From: Flavobacteriales bacterium UBA2104
GTDB taxonomy: Bacteria > Bacteroidota > Bacteroidia > Flavobacteriales_D > Crocinitomicaceae
Assembly (NCBI GenBank): GCA_002331485.1
Contig: DCYS01000004.1
Coordinates: forward strand, 1-64,000
Length of the DNA stretch: 64,000 nucleotides
Reading direction: 5' to 3'
Shown in pieces: positions 1 through 9,651 of the stretch (its first letter is position 1; each line of letters opens with the position of its first letter). The notes below the pieces were generated by a model, which ran no database searches, was not told the origin of the DNA, and saw only the letters and a program-made list of their open reading frames with translations. The position numbers and the translations under genes are program-made.

Positions 1-29
1 GGTCGTCAGTTCGAGTCTGGCCCCCGCTA
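1..29 (+). tRNA. 3' end of initiator tRNA-Met, cut by window edge
   Basis: These bases are the last part of a tRNA read on the plus strand: variable region, T arm with the GTTCGAG loop, acceptor 3' strand CCCCGCT and discriminator A at 29. They are identical to the corresponding part of the complete initiator tRNA-Met on the minus strand at 71-143, so this is almost certainly a second copy. No CCA is encoded. The 5' half and the anticodon lie outside the window, so the Met identity rests on that match. Confidence 0.8.
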
Positions 30-35
30 CAAAGT

Positions 36-64
36 AAAAAGACCTCTTTTATAGAGGTCTTTTT
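36..64. terminator. Bidirectional terminator between convergent tRNA genes
   Basis: GACCTCT at 41-47 pairs with AGAGGTC at 53-59 around a 5-nt loop. The stem continues as A5 (36-40) against T5 (60-64), so each strand shows a hairpin followed by a T run. It lies exactly between the facing 3' ends of two tRNA genes and can end transcription from both sides. Confidence 0.8.
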
Positions 65-70
65 AAGGAG

Positions 71-143
<73 letters not shown>

Positions 144-210
144 ATATATCTTTAATTTATTTTATCAATTTATATCTGATCGTTATCAGAAATCCCTCAA
201 AAGGGGACTG

Positions 211-240
211 CAAATATAGTCATTTTCTTTTATTCAACAA
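211..240 (-). promoter_or_regulatory. Bacteroidota-type promoter upstream of tRNA-fMet
   Basis: On the minus strand TTG (240-238) is followed after 19 nt by TATATTTG (218-211). This fits the TTG-N19-TAnnTTTG primary promoter described for Bacteroidota. It lies about 68 bp upstream of the mature tRNA 5' end at 143 and downstream of the end of the SGNH hydrolase gene, so it most likely drives the tRNA. Confidence 0.55.
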
Positions 241-273
241 TAAAAACTGAGATTTTTGAAATATCCAATGCTA

Positions 274-969
274 TTATTTTGTTTGACCTTCTAATAGTTC
301 AACAACAGATTCTAATGATCTCTCTACCCATTTAGCATACTGTAATCCGGATGGATGAAGGTCGTCTTTCGCCACCAACTCTTTATTTTCAGGAACTTCT
401 CTTGAAATGTCTGTAATATTGATGAACAAAACCCCATGTTTTTCCGAGATCGATCTACAGATCTCATTATATTTATTGAGCCTATCTGTAATACGTTCCT
501 GATTCTTTTGTCCAAAAGGAGTGTATCCGTAATCAGGTATACTCAGTACGAACACACCATCCTTACCTTTTCTAGAATGATCAATAGCAAATTTCAAGCA
601 ACTCTCGAATTCAGAAATAAAGCTTTCGGGTGAACGTCCCTGATATTCGTTATTTACTCCAATGAGTAATGAAACAATATCAAAAGTATCTTTTGAAACT
701 TGATCCTTTGCTGCATCTAACATCTCATCTGTCCTCCAACCCGTTCTTGCAATGATGCGAGGTTCCTCAACATTAAAACCCTTCTTTTTTAATGAGTCTT
801 TCAATTGTACAGGCCATCGAAACGACTCTTCCACCGATTCTCCAATAGTATAGGAATCTCCCAACGCAAGATATGACATTGATGAATCTGATGATTGACT
901 CCACACTTGACCGACTGCGATTTGAGCCAAAATCATTAGTATAATTGCTCCATTAAATATTGTTCTCAT
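274..969 (-). CDS. Secreted SGNH/GDSL-family hydrolase
   Basis: A 231-residue protein with an N-terminal hydrophobic signal segment (about residues 4-22). Block I of the SGNH fold follows, LALGDSYT, with the likely nucleophile Ser39. Block III appears as GVNNEYQG with the oxyanion Asn, and block V as DDLHPSG near the C-terminus, giving the Asp-x-x-His pair. All catalytic blocks are present and the length is normal for single-domain members. The family cleaves esters of lipids, acyl-CoA or acetylated glycans; the substrate here cannot be read from sequence. It would act in the periplasm or outside the cell. The ATG at 969 gives the complete signal peptide. Confidence 0.85.
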   Translation of the reverse strand: MRTIFNGAIILMILAQIAVGQVWSQSSDSSMSYLALGDSYTIGESVEESFRWPVQLKDSLKKKGFNVEEPRIIARTGWRTDEMLDAAKDQVSKDTFDIVSLLIGVNNEYQGRSPESFISEFESCLKFAIDHSRKGKDGVFVLSIPDYGYTPFGQKNQERITDRLNKYNEICRSISEKHGVLFINITDISREVPENKELVAKDDLHPSGLQYAKWVERSLESVVELLEGQTK

Positions 970-1052
970 AATATTTCTGGTTTAAATCAACTTTATTGGT
1001 TGGTCCACTCTCATGACAAAGCTGAATAAAGAACCTGTTGAAATCCTTTAGA

Positions 1053-1904
1053 TCAAACGTTTCCAATTACATAAAGCTGATCGAGGTTTGGCTCTGGTTT
1101 TCCACCTTCTTCCTCAAGGGTAATTGCAAATGCGGCAGCTTTTCCTGTTGTCTTGGTCATATCAATGAATTGAGCGCTCATGTCATCCTTTGGAAGCACA
1201 CCCATATCTTTAGGTTTTCCATCCACAATTGCCCAAAGTTGATATTGTTTTTTAGTTGGTGTGGTTGGGAGATTATCTACATGTAAAACAACTTTCTCTG
1301 TTGCTTCATTCCAATAAACGTTAACCAATGAAGATGCACTTAGATCAGTACCTTTTAATGCTACTCTTCTAGTATTTGTATCAGATAAAAAGGCTAATAG
1401 GTTGTTCTTGCTATCAAGCATTGCTGTATACTCTTCTGAAACTTGATCAACCTGTTTTTCTTTATTTGAGACTTCACTTTCAAGGTCTTCAACCTGTTCG
1501 GCCAATACTTGATTATCACTTCTTGTATTAATAAAAATCGTCGTTGCTATTAGGAACAATGCGAAGAACGCAGCAGCCATTAATTTCCACGTATTGTTTT
1601 TGCTATTCTCTTCAACTTTGTCCTGACGTTCACCTGTAAAGTCATGTTTTATAACTTTTTCCTCTAAGTCGTTGTCAATTTCCTTGAACAAGTTGGATAA
1701 CACCTTTTCTTTAAGATCTGCTGGTGGCTCAATTCGGTTTTGATCGGCAACATTTTCTATAGAGACCTGAAGTTCAACAAGTGCTTCTTTTAACTCGGGG
1801 TATATAGAAGACAAGCATTCAACCTCTTGCTTTTCCTGAGGAGAAACTTCACCGAGTACGTATGACTCCAAAATTCCTGATGCTATGTATTCTTTTAAAT
1901 CCAA
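1053..1904 (-). CDS. Anti-sigma factor, RskA-like
   Basis: A 283-residue protein with a cytoplasmic N-terminal region, one transmembrane segment (WKLMAAAFFALFLIATTIF, about residues 106-125), a coiled-coil stretch rich in E, K and Q (about 130-165), and a C-terminal anti-sigma-K-type domain. The last contains YQLWAIVDGKPKDMGV and ends with a conserved LDQLYVIGNV-like tail. The start codon is TTG at 1904, inside the last codons of the sigma gene (10-bp overlap), and no in-frame ATG lies near the N-terminus. The overlap indicates translational coupling with the sigma factor. Expected role: membrane-bound inhibitor that holds the ECF sigma until a periplasmic signal arrives. The zinc-binding HxxxCxxC motif is absent, as in other RskA-like proteins. 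Confidence 0.85.
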   Translation of the reverse strand: MDLKEYIASGILESYVLGEVSPQEKQEVECLSSIYPELKEALVELQVSIENVADQNRIEPPADLKEKVLSNLFKEIDNDLEEKVIKHDFTGERQDKVEENSKNNTWKLMAAAFFALFLIATTIFINTRSDNQVLAEQVEDLESEVSNKEKQVDQVSEEYTAMLDSKNNLLAFLSDTNTRRVALKGTDLSASSLVNVYWNEATEKVVLHVDNLPTTPTKKQYQLWAIVDGKPKDMGVLPKDDMSAQFIDMTKTTGKAAAFAITLEEEGGKPEPNLDQLYVIGNV

Positions 1905-2521
1905 AATATAAAATTTGTCATCATTTTGCGAAGCTTCTTCAATCCATTTCTCGCTCTAGTTTTAACTGTACCGAGCGGGATATCCAGTTCATCAGAAACT
2001 TCTTTTTGCGTATAACCACCGAAATACAAGTATTTAATGATCAACTTGTGATCGTCATCTAATTTGTCTACCACTTCTTTTACTCCAAGGTGATCGACAT
2101 TCATAGATGTTTGATGCACGTTACTACTACTTACGAAAGATTCAAAAGTTTGGATTTCGACTTTACCTTCTCTTCGCAATTTTCTGACTTTATCAATGGC
2201 AGTATTTCTTGCGATATTCAACATCCAGGTGTAAAGTCTCCCTTTCTGTTGATCAAAGGAATCTATCTTTTTCCAGATCTTCACGAAAGACTCCTGCATT
2301 GCATCCGCAGCAGCATCTTCTTTTTGAATAATCCTGTAGACAACACCATAAAGTGCACTGGAATAATTCTCATACAACAATTCAAAGGATCTTTTATCCC
2401 CTTTTTTGAGTTGCTCTATAAGCTTATCTTGTTCTATTTCTTCCTCAGATTTCAAAAGCAATTTAAATTTACTAAATATTTTTCGAGGAAACCATACCTC
2501 ATCACTTAATTGCAATAACAA
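1895..2521 (-). CDS. ECF RNA polymerase sigma factor
   Basis: A sigma-70 family protein of at most 208 residues. Region 2 starts near LLYENYSSALYGVVYRI and contains the -10 recognition segment DAMQESFVKIWKKIDSF; region 4 contains the HTH YFGGYTQKEVSDELDIPLG followed by TVKTRARNGLKKLRK. There is no extra C-terminal domain. No ATG occurs before region 2: the longest frame starts with TTG at 2521 directly after a stop codon, and inner TTG codons about 20 residues later are alternatives. The gene is paired with the overlapping RskA-like anti-sigma factor downstream, the typical layout of an envelope-signal ECF module. Confidence 0.88.
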   Translation of the reverse strand: MLLQLSDEVWFPRKIFSKFKLLLKSEEEIEQDKLIEQLKKGDKRSFELLYENYSSALYGVVYRIIQKEDAAADAMQESFVKIWKKIDSFDQQKGRLYTWMLNIARNTAIDKVRKLRREGKVEIQTFESFVSSSNVHQTSMNVDHLGVKEVVDKLDDDHKLIIKYLYFGGYTQKEVSDELDIPLGTVKTRARNGLKKLRKMMTNFIFWI

Positions 2522-2555
2522 TCAGTGAGCATAAAAGTTATAAAGTCAGATATAA

Positions 2556-4034
2556 TTAGTCTTTAGACCAAGTTGCTCCTTCTTTTGAATCTTTTACGGT
2601 GATCTTCGCTTCTGCCAGTTTATCTCTAATTGCATCAGCTGTATCCCAATCTTTATTAGCTCTGGCTTTATTTCTCATCTCGAGTACCAACTCCATCACG
2701 GTCTCTAAAGACTCATCTTCGTTGTTATTCGAACTTATGGCTTTCAATCCGAGGATATCAAAAACGAATGCATTTATCGATTCGCTTAATTTTTCCTTAT
2801 CAGACTTAGTGAGTGTGGCTTTTCCATTCGATACTTGCTGAATAAGTTTAGCCGCATCGAATAAGTGAGCTATTAGTATTGGGGTATTGAAGTCATCATT
2901 CATTGCGTTATAGCAATTACTGATCAAACCATCAACATTCGCAGAGGACGTATCCGAAACAGGAAGGTTTTCAAGTTTTTCTACCGCATCCATCAATCGA
3001 GTAAATCCTTTCTGTGCAGCATCTAAGGCTTCAGCACTAAAATCAAGCGTACTTGCGTAATGAGCCTGCATCATGAAGAAACGCACAACAATAGGATGAT
3101 ATGCTTTACCAATAACTTCATTGTTTCCTGAAAACAACTCTTCAGGTAATAATGTATTTCCAGTTGACTTACTCATCTTCTTACCATTCAATGTAAGCAT
3201 ATTGGCATGCATCCAATATCTGACAGGTTTTTTTCCTGTTGCTGCAGTTCCTTGTGCAATCTCACATTCATGATGAGGAAATTTTAGGTCCATTCCGCCG
3301 CCATGTATATCAAACTGCTCACCCAAATATTTGGTGCTCATGGCAGAGCATTCTAGGTGCCAACCTGGGAATCCAACTCCCCATGGAGAAGGCCATTTCA
3401 TAATATGTTCAGGCTTAGCATTTTTCCATAGGGCAAAATCAAGAGGAGAACGTTTTTCATCCTGACCGTCTAGTGATCGCGTTCCAGAGATCAGATCTTC
3501 TATTTTACGTTTCGAAAGAATACCATAATCTCCGTTTTCGTTGTATTTCTCAACATCGAAATAAACTGAGCCATTTGATTCATAAGCCAATCCTTTTTCC
3601 ATGATCGCTTTTACCATTTCGATCTGCTCTATGATATGTCCCGTAGCTGTAGGTTCAATATTCGGTGGTTTGTTGTTAAAACGATCTAATATCTCATGAA
3701 AGTTTAAGGTATATTGTTGAACCACTTCCATAGGCTCTAATTGCTCTAACCTTGCTTTTTTAGCGATCTTATCCTCTCCTTCTTCTGCATCATTTTCAAG
3801 GTGACCTGCATCTGTAATATTTCTCACGTACCGAACTTTATAACCGAGATGTACAAGATACCTGTAGACCATATCAAAAGAAATAAAAGTACGGCAGTTT
3901 CCAAGGTGTACATGACTATATACAGTTGGTCCACAAACATATAACCCTACAAACCCATCGTTCAATGGCTTAAATACCTCTTTCTCTCCAGTTAAACTAT
4001 TGTTGATCTTTAATTCTTGTTTTTGTTCAGTCAT
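2556..4034 (-). CDS. cysS: Cysteinyl-tRNA synthetase
   Basis: A class I aminoacyl-tRNA synthetase of 492 residues that charges tRNA-Cys with cysteine. The HIGH motif is visible as HLGN in VYSHVHLGNCRTF near residue 42, and the KMSKS loop as KKMSKSTGN near residue 285. Zinc ligands fit the Cys of YVCGP, the Cys of HLECSAM and the HHECE segment. The C-terminal DALR-like anticodon region follows. The length is typical. The ATG at 4034 is supported by the conserved N-terminus. It is followed downstream by the sigma/anti-sigma pair (34-bp gap). Confidence 0.97.
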   Translation of the reverse strand: MTEQKQELKINNSLTGEKEVFKPLNDGFVGLYVCGPTVYSHVHLGNCRTFISFDMVYRYLVHLGYKVRYVRNITDAGHLENDAEEGEDKIAKKARLEQLEPMEVVQQYTLNFHEILDRFNNKPPNIEPTATGHIIEQIEMVKAIMEKGLAYESNGSVYFDVEKYNENGDYGILSKRKIEDLISGTRSLDGQDEKRSPLDFALWKNAKPEHIMKWPSPWGVGFPGWHLECSAMSTKYLGEQFDIHGGGMDLKFPHHECEIAQGTAATGKKPVRYWMHANMLTLNGKKMSKSTGNTLLPEELFSGNNEVIGKAYHPIVVRFFMMQAHYASTLDFSAEALDAAQKGFTRLMDAVEKLENLPVSDTSSANVDGLISNCYNAMNDDFNTPILIAHLFDAAKLIQQVSNGKATLTKSDKEKLSESINAFVFDILGLKAISSNNNEDESLETVMELVLEMRNKARANKDWDTADAIRDKLAEAKITVKDSKEGATWSKD

Positions 4035-4084
4035 TGAAGGTCGTTTAAATTCGATTACGAAAATACAATATTTAGGGCATAAAA

Positions 4085-4109
4085 AAAGGGAACCGATATG
4101 GTTCCCTTT
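4085..4109 (-). terminator. Rho-independent terminator after the MORN-like gene
   Basis: AAAGGGAACC (4085-4094) pairs with GGTTCCCTTT (4100-4109) around a 5-nt loop. On the minus strand the hairpin is followed by a T run (4081-4087 complement). It lies directly downstream of the gene ending at 4128 and separates it from cysS. Confidence 0.85.
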
Positions 4110-4127
4110 ATAATATATACTTGAGTT

Positions 4128-5006
4128 TTATAATTGTCCGTCCGAGTGATACTTACCTTCTTTATAAACTTCTACTTTAAGAAGAAGACCGTCTTCATCA
4201 TAGATGTATAATCTACCATCATACAGACGACCATTTTTGAAATCACCTTCCATCCATAACTCTTTATCGTCATTATAGATCTTGTTGTAATCATTCGGCT
4301 TGAAATCTTTAACTCCTGATGGTTTTGGTCCTTTCGGAGCATCTGCATCACCTGGTTTTTCATCGTTAACTGGTGGGTTAACACGTTCGATTTCTCCTGA
4401 AGTTTCCTGAACAGTACCATCCGCAGCATAAGTAATTTCTTCTTTCACGTCTCCATTTGGCCAGTAACGTGTGGCTTTACCTGTAGGGATACCGTTCTTG
4501 GCATTGTAAACGAATTCAGGTTTACCATTGTCATGGTAATATTTCACAGTACCTGATTCTTTACCTGCTTCATTGTAAGAGCTTTCATAAACTACGATAC
4601 CATCTTCATTGAATCGCTTCAATGAATCTGTGTAACGGCGTTTGTTGAAAGTACCCATTTCCTTAATCTGACCATTGGGGTGGTATCTCACAAAAGGACC
4701 ATTTGGACGGTTGTTAACGAATTCACCTTCTATTTTAGGTGTTTCACCATCTTTATAGTACATGGTCCAGCGACCATTCTTTCTATCGTTCTTATAAGTT
4801 CCTTCTGATATTTTACCCTCCATCGGGTAACCTTTTTCTGGTTGGTCTTTTCCAAAGAATATCCATTTTCCTTGTTTACGACCTTCTTCGTCTTTTTGAT
4901 TGATCTTCGGATCATCCTGTTCATCAGCGACGTTCCGAGAGTCCTCAGCGTAGGTGTAGCTCCCTACTGCCAAGAAAAAAACTAATGTCCAAAGTAATTT
5001 TTTCAT
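4128..5006 (-). CDS. Exported YwqK/MORN-like repeat protein
   Basis: A 292-residue protein with a signal peptide (MKKLLWTLVFFLAVGSYTYA). A chain of short repeats of the type GxWxxYYxDGxxKxEG or PNGxFVRYHPNGQIKEMG then runs from about residue 40 to 195 and again near the C-terminus (KELWMEGDFKNGRLYDGRL). These YxxNGxxxxxxxY units are the ones databases label YwqK antitoxin or MORN repeats; the antitoxin label is historical and no toxin gene is next to it. A Pro/Lys/Asp-rich linker (about 205-235) divides the two repeat blocks. It is expected to be periplasmic or surface-exposed with a binding role. The exact function is unknown. Confidence 0.75.
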   Translation of the reverse strand: MKKLLWTLVFFLAVGSYTYAEDSRNVADEQDDPKINQKDEEGRKQGKWIFFGKDQPEKGYPMEGKISEGTYKNDRKNGRWTMYYKDGETPKIEGEFVNNRPNGPFVRYHPNGQIKEMGTFNKRRYTDSLKRFNEDGIVVYESSYNEAGKESGTVKYYHDNGKPEFVYNAKNGIPTGKATRYWPNGDVKEEITYAADGTVQETSGEIERVNPPVNDEKPGDADAPKGPKPSGVKDFKPNDYNKIYNDDKELWMEGDFKNGRLYDGRLYIYDEDGLLLKVEVYKEGKYHSDGQL

Positions 5007-5134
5007 CTCTCAAGTATTAAATTCCTAAATAGCGCAACTACAATATATGCAAAGTTTCAGCAAAATCATAGGTTTAGACAACTTTTTTAGACTAAACCTC
5101 AATAATCATAGACGAATGCCAAAATATTGGGTTG

Positions 5135-6085
5135 CTAAAATAATAAAGTTGGATTAACTTTTTCTAACATTACGCTAACAATTTTGTTTAAATCATAACG
5201 TTTTTCCCAACCCCAATCATTTTTTGCAACCTGATCATCAATAGAACTCGGCCATGATGCTGCAATTGCTTGTCTATAATCAGGAGCATAATCTATGCCA
5301 AAGTCTGGAATATGTTGTTTAATAGCCTCTGCAAGTTGCTTTGGCGTAAAACTAACCCCCGATAAGTTATACGAAGTTCTGACTTTAATGTTACTTTCAG
5401 GAGCCTCCATTAATTCTATAGTTGCTCTGATAGCGTCTTCCATATACATCATAGGAAGAGCTGTGTCTTTGTCTAAAAAAGAAGTATATTTACCATATTC
5501 TTTCGCATGATAGAAAATATCAACTGCATAATCAGTTGTTCCTCCTCCAGGTAAAGAAGAATATGAAATTAATCCTGGATAGCGAATACTTCTAACATCG
5601 ACACCATATTTATTGTGGTAATAAGCACACCATTGCTCCCCTGCTTGTTTGGAGATACCATATACTGTAGTGGGTTCCATAACTGTTTGCTGAGGCGTTT
5701 TATCCTTTGGTGTTGAAGGTCCAAAAACTGCTATAGAGCTTGGCCAAAAAACTTTCTTGATCTTTTCTTCTTTAGCGAGGTCAAGAACATTGAAAAGTCC
5801 ATCCATGTTTAATTCCCAAGCAAATTTTGGTTGGTTTTCTGCAGTTGCAGATAAAAGAGCCGCCAACAAATAAATATCAGTAACGGATTCTTTTTCGACG
5901 AGGTCGTTTAAACCCTCTTTATCTAAAACATTTAATTTGACATACTTGTGATCCTTAAGTAATTCAGGACTGTCATCTTTAATATCTGATGCTATAACTG
6001 AATCTTTACCAAAACGATTAGAAAGCTCCAGAACCAACTCAGTTCCAATTTGACCTCCAGCACCAATAACAAGTATCTTCTTCAT
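5135..6085 (-). CDS. L-threonine 3-dehydrogenase, epimerase-type
   Basis: A 316-residue extended short-chain dehydrogenase. The N-terminal Rossmann motif is GAGGQIGTEL, and the catalytic Tyr-Lys pair is in VYGISKQAGEQW (YxxxK). The downstream signature RYPGLISYSSLPGGGTTDYA is characteristic of the UDP-galactose-4-epimerase-like threonine dehydrogenases found in Bacteroidota, rather than of sugar epimerases. It would oxidise threonine to 2-amino-3-ketobutyrate with NAD+, feeding glycine and acetyl-CoA formation. No 2-amino-3-ketobutyrate CoA ligase (kbl) gene is adjacent in the window. The ATG at 6085 immediately precedes the first beta strand. It is divergent from hmgA. Confidence 0.82.
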   Translation of the reverse strand: MKKILVIGAGGQIGTELVLELSNRFGKDSVIASDIKDDSPELLKDHKYVKLNVLDKEGLNDLVEKESVTDIYLLAALLSATAENQPKFAWELNMDGLFNVLDLAKEEKIKKVFWPSSIAVFGPSTPKDKTPQQTVMEPTTVYGISKQAGEQWCAYYHNKYGVDVRSIRYPGLISYSSLPGGGTTDYAVDIFYHAKEYGKYTSFLDKDTALPMMYMEDAIRATIELMEAPESNIKVRTSYNLSGVSFTPKQLAEAIKQHIPDFGIDYAPDYRQAIAASWPSSIDDQVAKNDWGWEKRYDLNKIVSVMLEKVNPTLLF

Positions 6086-6421
6086 AAATTGATTTTACAG
6101 GCACTAATATACTTTTTTCAAAAAACATGAGCTCTTTACAAATCGTATTTTGACGGCTTTTTTTATTCAAATTAGATTGTTTACAAATCTAAGACACTAT
6201 CTCGTTTATGATTTTTATCAGCTACTCAAGAAAGTAGAAGCCCAAACCTTTTTCAGGCCATTTCAATTTTTTATATTTGTGTGAATCTGAAAATGTTCGC
6301 ATGAATACATTTGGTAGTATTAATAAAAAGTCCAAACGACTCCTGAAAAGGAATCCGGAGTGACTATAGTTTTAAGACACCCTTTACCACCGATTAATTT
6401 TCATTTAAACATATAATTATT
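6086..6421. promoter_or_regulatory. Divergent intergenic region between threonine dehydrogenase and hmgA
   Basis: This 336-bp AT-rich gap should hold both divergent promoters. TATATTTG at 6272-6279 (plus) matches the TAnnTTTG -7 box for the hmgA side, and CAAATCTA at 6184-6191 is a minus-strand -7 box (TAGATTTG) for the dehydrogenase side. Neither has a convincing TTG 19 nt upstream. A near repeat, TTTACAAATC, occurs at about 6133 and 6180. A 20-codon open frame at 6301-6363 lies in the predicted hmgA leader. Confidence 0.4.
6301..6363 (+). CDS. Possible 20-residue leader peptide upstream of hmgA
   Basis: ATG at 6301 opens a 20-codon frame ending in TGA at 6361-6363, rich in Lys, Arg, Ser and Asn (it ends KKSKRLLKRNPE). 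It begins about 20 nt after the putative -7 box at 6272-6279 and ends 58 nt before hmgA, so it would be transcribed in the hmgA leader. There is no homology evidence and a frame this short can arise by chance. Confidence 0.22.
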   Translation: MNTFGSINKKSKRLLKRNPE

Positions 6422-7582
6422 ATGCCGTTTTATTCAAAACTTGGTAAAATACCGCATAAAAGACATACGACCTTTAAAAAAGATGATGGCTCATACTATT
6501 ATGAACAGCTCTTTGGAACGGAAGGATTCAGTGGAATGGCTACTTTAATGTACCATGTTCATCGTCCAACAATGGTTAAGAATATAGGTCCAGAAAAAGA
6601 CCTTACACCAAAAGCTGCTGTAAACAAGAATATTACAAGCAGAATGCTCAAAGGATTTAAAGTGCAACCTGAAAAAGATTTTCTCGAAGCACGTAAAACA
6701 GTTCTATTTAATAATGATCTAAACATTGTTTTGGCAGCACCTCAAGACTCTATGGAGGAGTACTTCTATAAAAACGCTGATGCTGACGAGATGATCTTTG
6801 TTCATGAAGGAACTGGTACCTTGAGAACGATGTTGGGAAACATAAAATTTGGTCCTGGAGATTATCTTATCGTTCCTAGAGGGATTATTTATCAAATCAA
6901 TTTTGACTCTGATTCGAACAGGTTATTTATCGTTGAATCATTTTCACCAATGTATACACCTAAACGATACAGAAATAATTTTGGACAGTTGATGGAACAC
7001 TCTCCATTTTGTGAGCGCGATTTCAGGGCTCCGGATAAACTCGAGACTCACGATGAAAAAGGTGAGTTCATGATCAAGATCAAAAAGGAGAATTTGCTAC
7101 ATCATGTAACTTATGCTTCGCATCCGTTTGACGTTGTTGGCTGGGATGGTTATAATTTTCCATATGCTTTCAATATTGAAGATTTTGAACCAATAACAGG
7201 AAGGGTTCATTTACCCCCTCCGATACACCAAACTTTTGAGGCTCACAACTTTGTGGTTTGCTCGTTCGTTCCACGACTTTATGATTACCACCCTGAAGCT
7301 GTTCCTGCTCCATATAATCATAGTAACATCGATTCGGATGAAGTACTATATTACGTTGATGGTGACTTTATGTCGAGAAATCACGTAGAAAAGGGATTCA
7401 TTTCCTTGCATCCTGCGGGAATTCCTCATGGACCGCACCCTGGAGCGATGGAAAAAAGTATTGGTAAAAAAGAAACAGGTGAAACGGCAGTGATGGTTGA
7501 TACATTTAAACCATTACGAATTACACAAGATGCTTTGGATATAGCTGATGGTGATTATGTTCATAGCTGGTTAGAAGATTAA
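6422..7582 (+). CDS. hmgA: Homogentisate 1,2-dioxygenase
   Basis: A 386-residue cupin-type dioxygenase that opens the ring of homogentisate to maleylacetoacetate in phenylalanine/tyrosine catabolism. It has the family N-terminus (MPFYSKLGKIPHKRHTTF) and the central cupin segment DEMIFVHEGTGTL. Likely Fe(II) ligands are His300 and Glu307 (HSNIDSDE) and His336 in GIPHGPHPG. Most proteobacterial and human enzymes are about 430-445 residues; this shorter form is the one usual in Bacteroidota. It is followed after 19 bp by hppD, the preceding step of the pathway, and the pair ends at a strong terminator, so they form a two-gene operon. No fumarylacetoacetase gene is adjacent. Confidence 0.93.
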   Translation: MPFYSKLGKIPHKRHTTFKKDDGSYYYEQLFGTEGFSGMATLMYHVHRPTMVKNIGPEKDLTPKAAVNKNITSRMLKGFKVQPEKDFLEARKTVLFNNDLNIVLAAPQDSMEEYFYKNADADEMIFVHEGTGTLRTMLGNIKFGPGDYLIVPRGIIYQINFDSDSNRLFIVESFSPMYTPKRYRNNFGQLMEHSPFCERDFRAPDKLETHDEKGEFMIKIKKENLLHHVTYASHPFDVVGWDGYNFPYAFNIEDFEPITGRVHLPPPIHQTFEAHNFVVCSFVPRLYDYHPEAVPAPYNHSNIDSDEVLYYVDGDFMSRNHVEKGFISLHPAGIPHGPHPGAMEKSIGKKETGETAVMVDTFKPLRITQDALDIADGDYVHSWLED

Positions 7583-7601
7583 CAATTAAAAAATATTAGA
7601 C

Positions 7602-8762
<1,161 letters not shown>

Positions 8763-8783
8763 ATCGTTAAAATAGGAAATATT

Positions 8784-8818
8784 CAACACCTTCTTTCGTT
8801 ATCTGAAAGAAGGTGTTG
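8784..8818 (+). terminator. Terminator of the hmgA-hppD operon
   Basis: A perfect 14-bp stem, CAACACCTTCTTTC (8784-8797) with GAAAGAAGGTGTTG (8805-8818), around a 7-nt loop, followed by a T-rich tract (TTGTTGTTTT). It lies 22 bp after the hppD stop codon. Confidence 0.85.
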
Positions 8819-8856
8819 TTGTTTTAATTAACTTTGAAAAGAACAATTTTATAACC

Positions 8857-9651
8857 ATGTCGAATTTCCAATCTTACAAATCGATAACGTCACGTTTGAA
8901 AGAACTTGGCGATAAATTATCTGATCAAAAATTAAACGCTGAAGAGTTAAATGAATTAGAAGATCTTGCTCGTCAGCTTTATGAACGTTCAGTGATCTTA
9001 AATTACAAAGCAAAGGAAGAACAGGTTCACGGAAAGTCAAATGTTATGGACAAAGAAGAAGCAGTTGAGAAAGTAGAGAAAACAACTACTGAACCGATTA
9101 TTGAGGAGAAAAAAGAAAGTGTTCAGGATGAATCTAAAGAGGATACTGGAGAAATTCAATTCGACTTTTCAGATGATAATGAATCTGAGCAACTAGATGC
9201 TGATTTTCAAAACGAAACTGATCAAAATGAGGTTGAAACTGAAGATATAGAGGAAGAGGTAAAGAGTGAAAAAGAGACTGAACAGTTTGATCAGCAGACA
9301 GAACAAAAGGAATCTGTAAACGAGGCAGCTGAGAACGAAATGACTCGTTCTTTTTATGAGCGCTTTGAAAAAGTACATAATGAATCACTTGGTGATCGTT
9401 TGGGTGCCAGTAAGCTGGACACGTTAAAAGGTGCGATCGGATTGAATGATAGACTTCAATTTATCGCTGAGTTGTTTTCAGGAGACTCTGATAAATTCAA
9501 TCGCACGATCGAGGCGTTGGATCAACAACCTTCGAATGAAGATGCAAGAAAAACATTAAGTCAAGTGGCTGCAAAGCAATCGTGGGATGAAGAAAACCCA
9601 TTGGTTGAGGAGTTTGCCAAATTGATAGAAAGAAGGTATGTTGAAGATTAG
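8857..9651 (+). CDS. Acidic protein of unknown function
   Basis: I do not recognise a named family. The 264-residue protein has three visible parts: an N-terminal helical segment (about 1-50) with heptad-like Leu spacing; a very acidic, low-complexity linker (about 60-160) dominated by Glu, Asp, Gln and Lys; and a conserved-looking C-terminal helical region (about 165-264) beginning SFYERFEKVHNESLGDRLG and ending LIERRYVED. There is no signal peptide and no membrane segment, so it is probably cytoplasmic. TAACTTTG at 8829-8836 is a good -7 box for its own promoter just after the hppD terminator. It overlaps the next gene, an exported peptidase, by 14 bp, suggesting co-translation. Confidence 0.7.
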   Translation: MSNFQSYKSITSRLKELGDKLSDQKLNAEELNELEDLARQLYERSVILNYKAKEEQVHGKSNVMDKEEAVEKVEKTTTEPIIEEKKESVQDESKEDTGEIQFDFSDDNESEQLDADFQNETDQNEVETEDIEEEVKSEKETEQFDQQTEQKESVNEAAENEMTRSFYERFEKVHNESLGDRLGASKLDTLKGAIGLNDRLQFIAELFSGDSDKFNRTIEALDQQPSNEDARKTLSQVAAKQSWDEENPLVEEFAKLIERRYVED

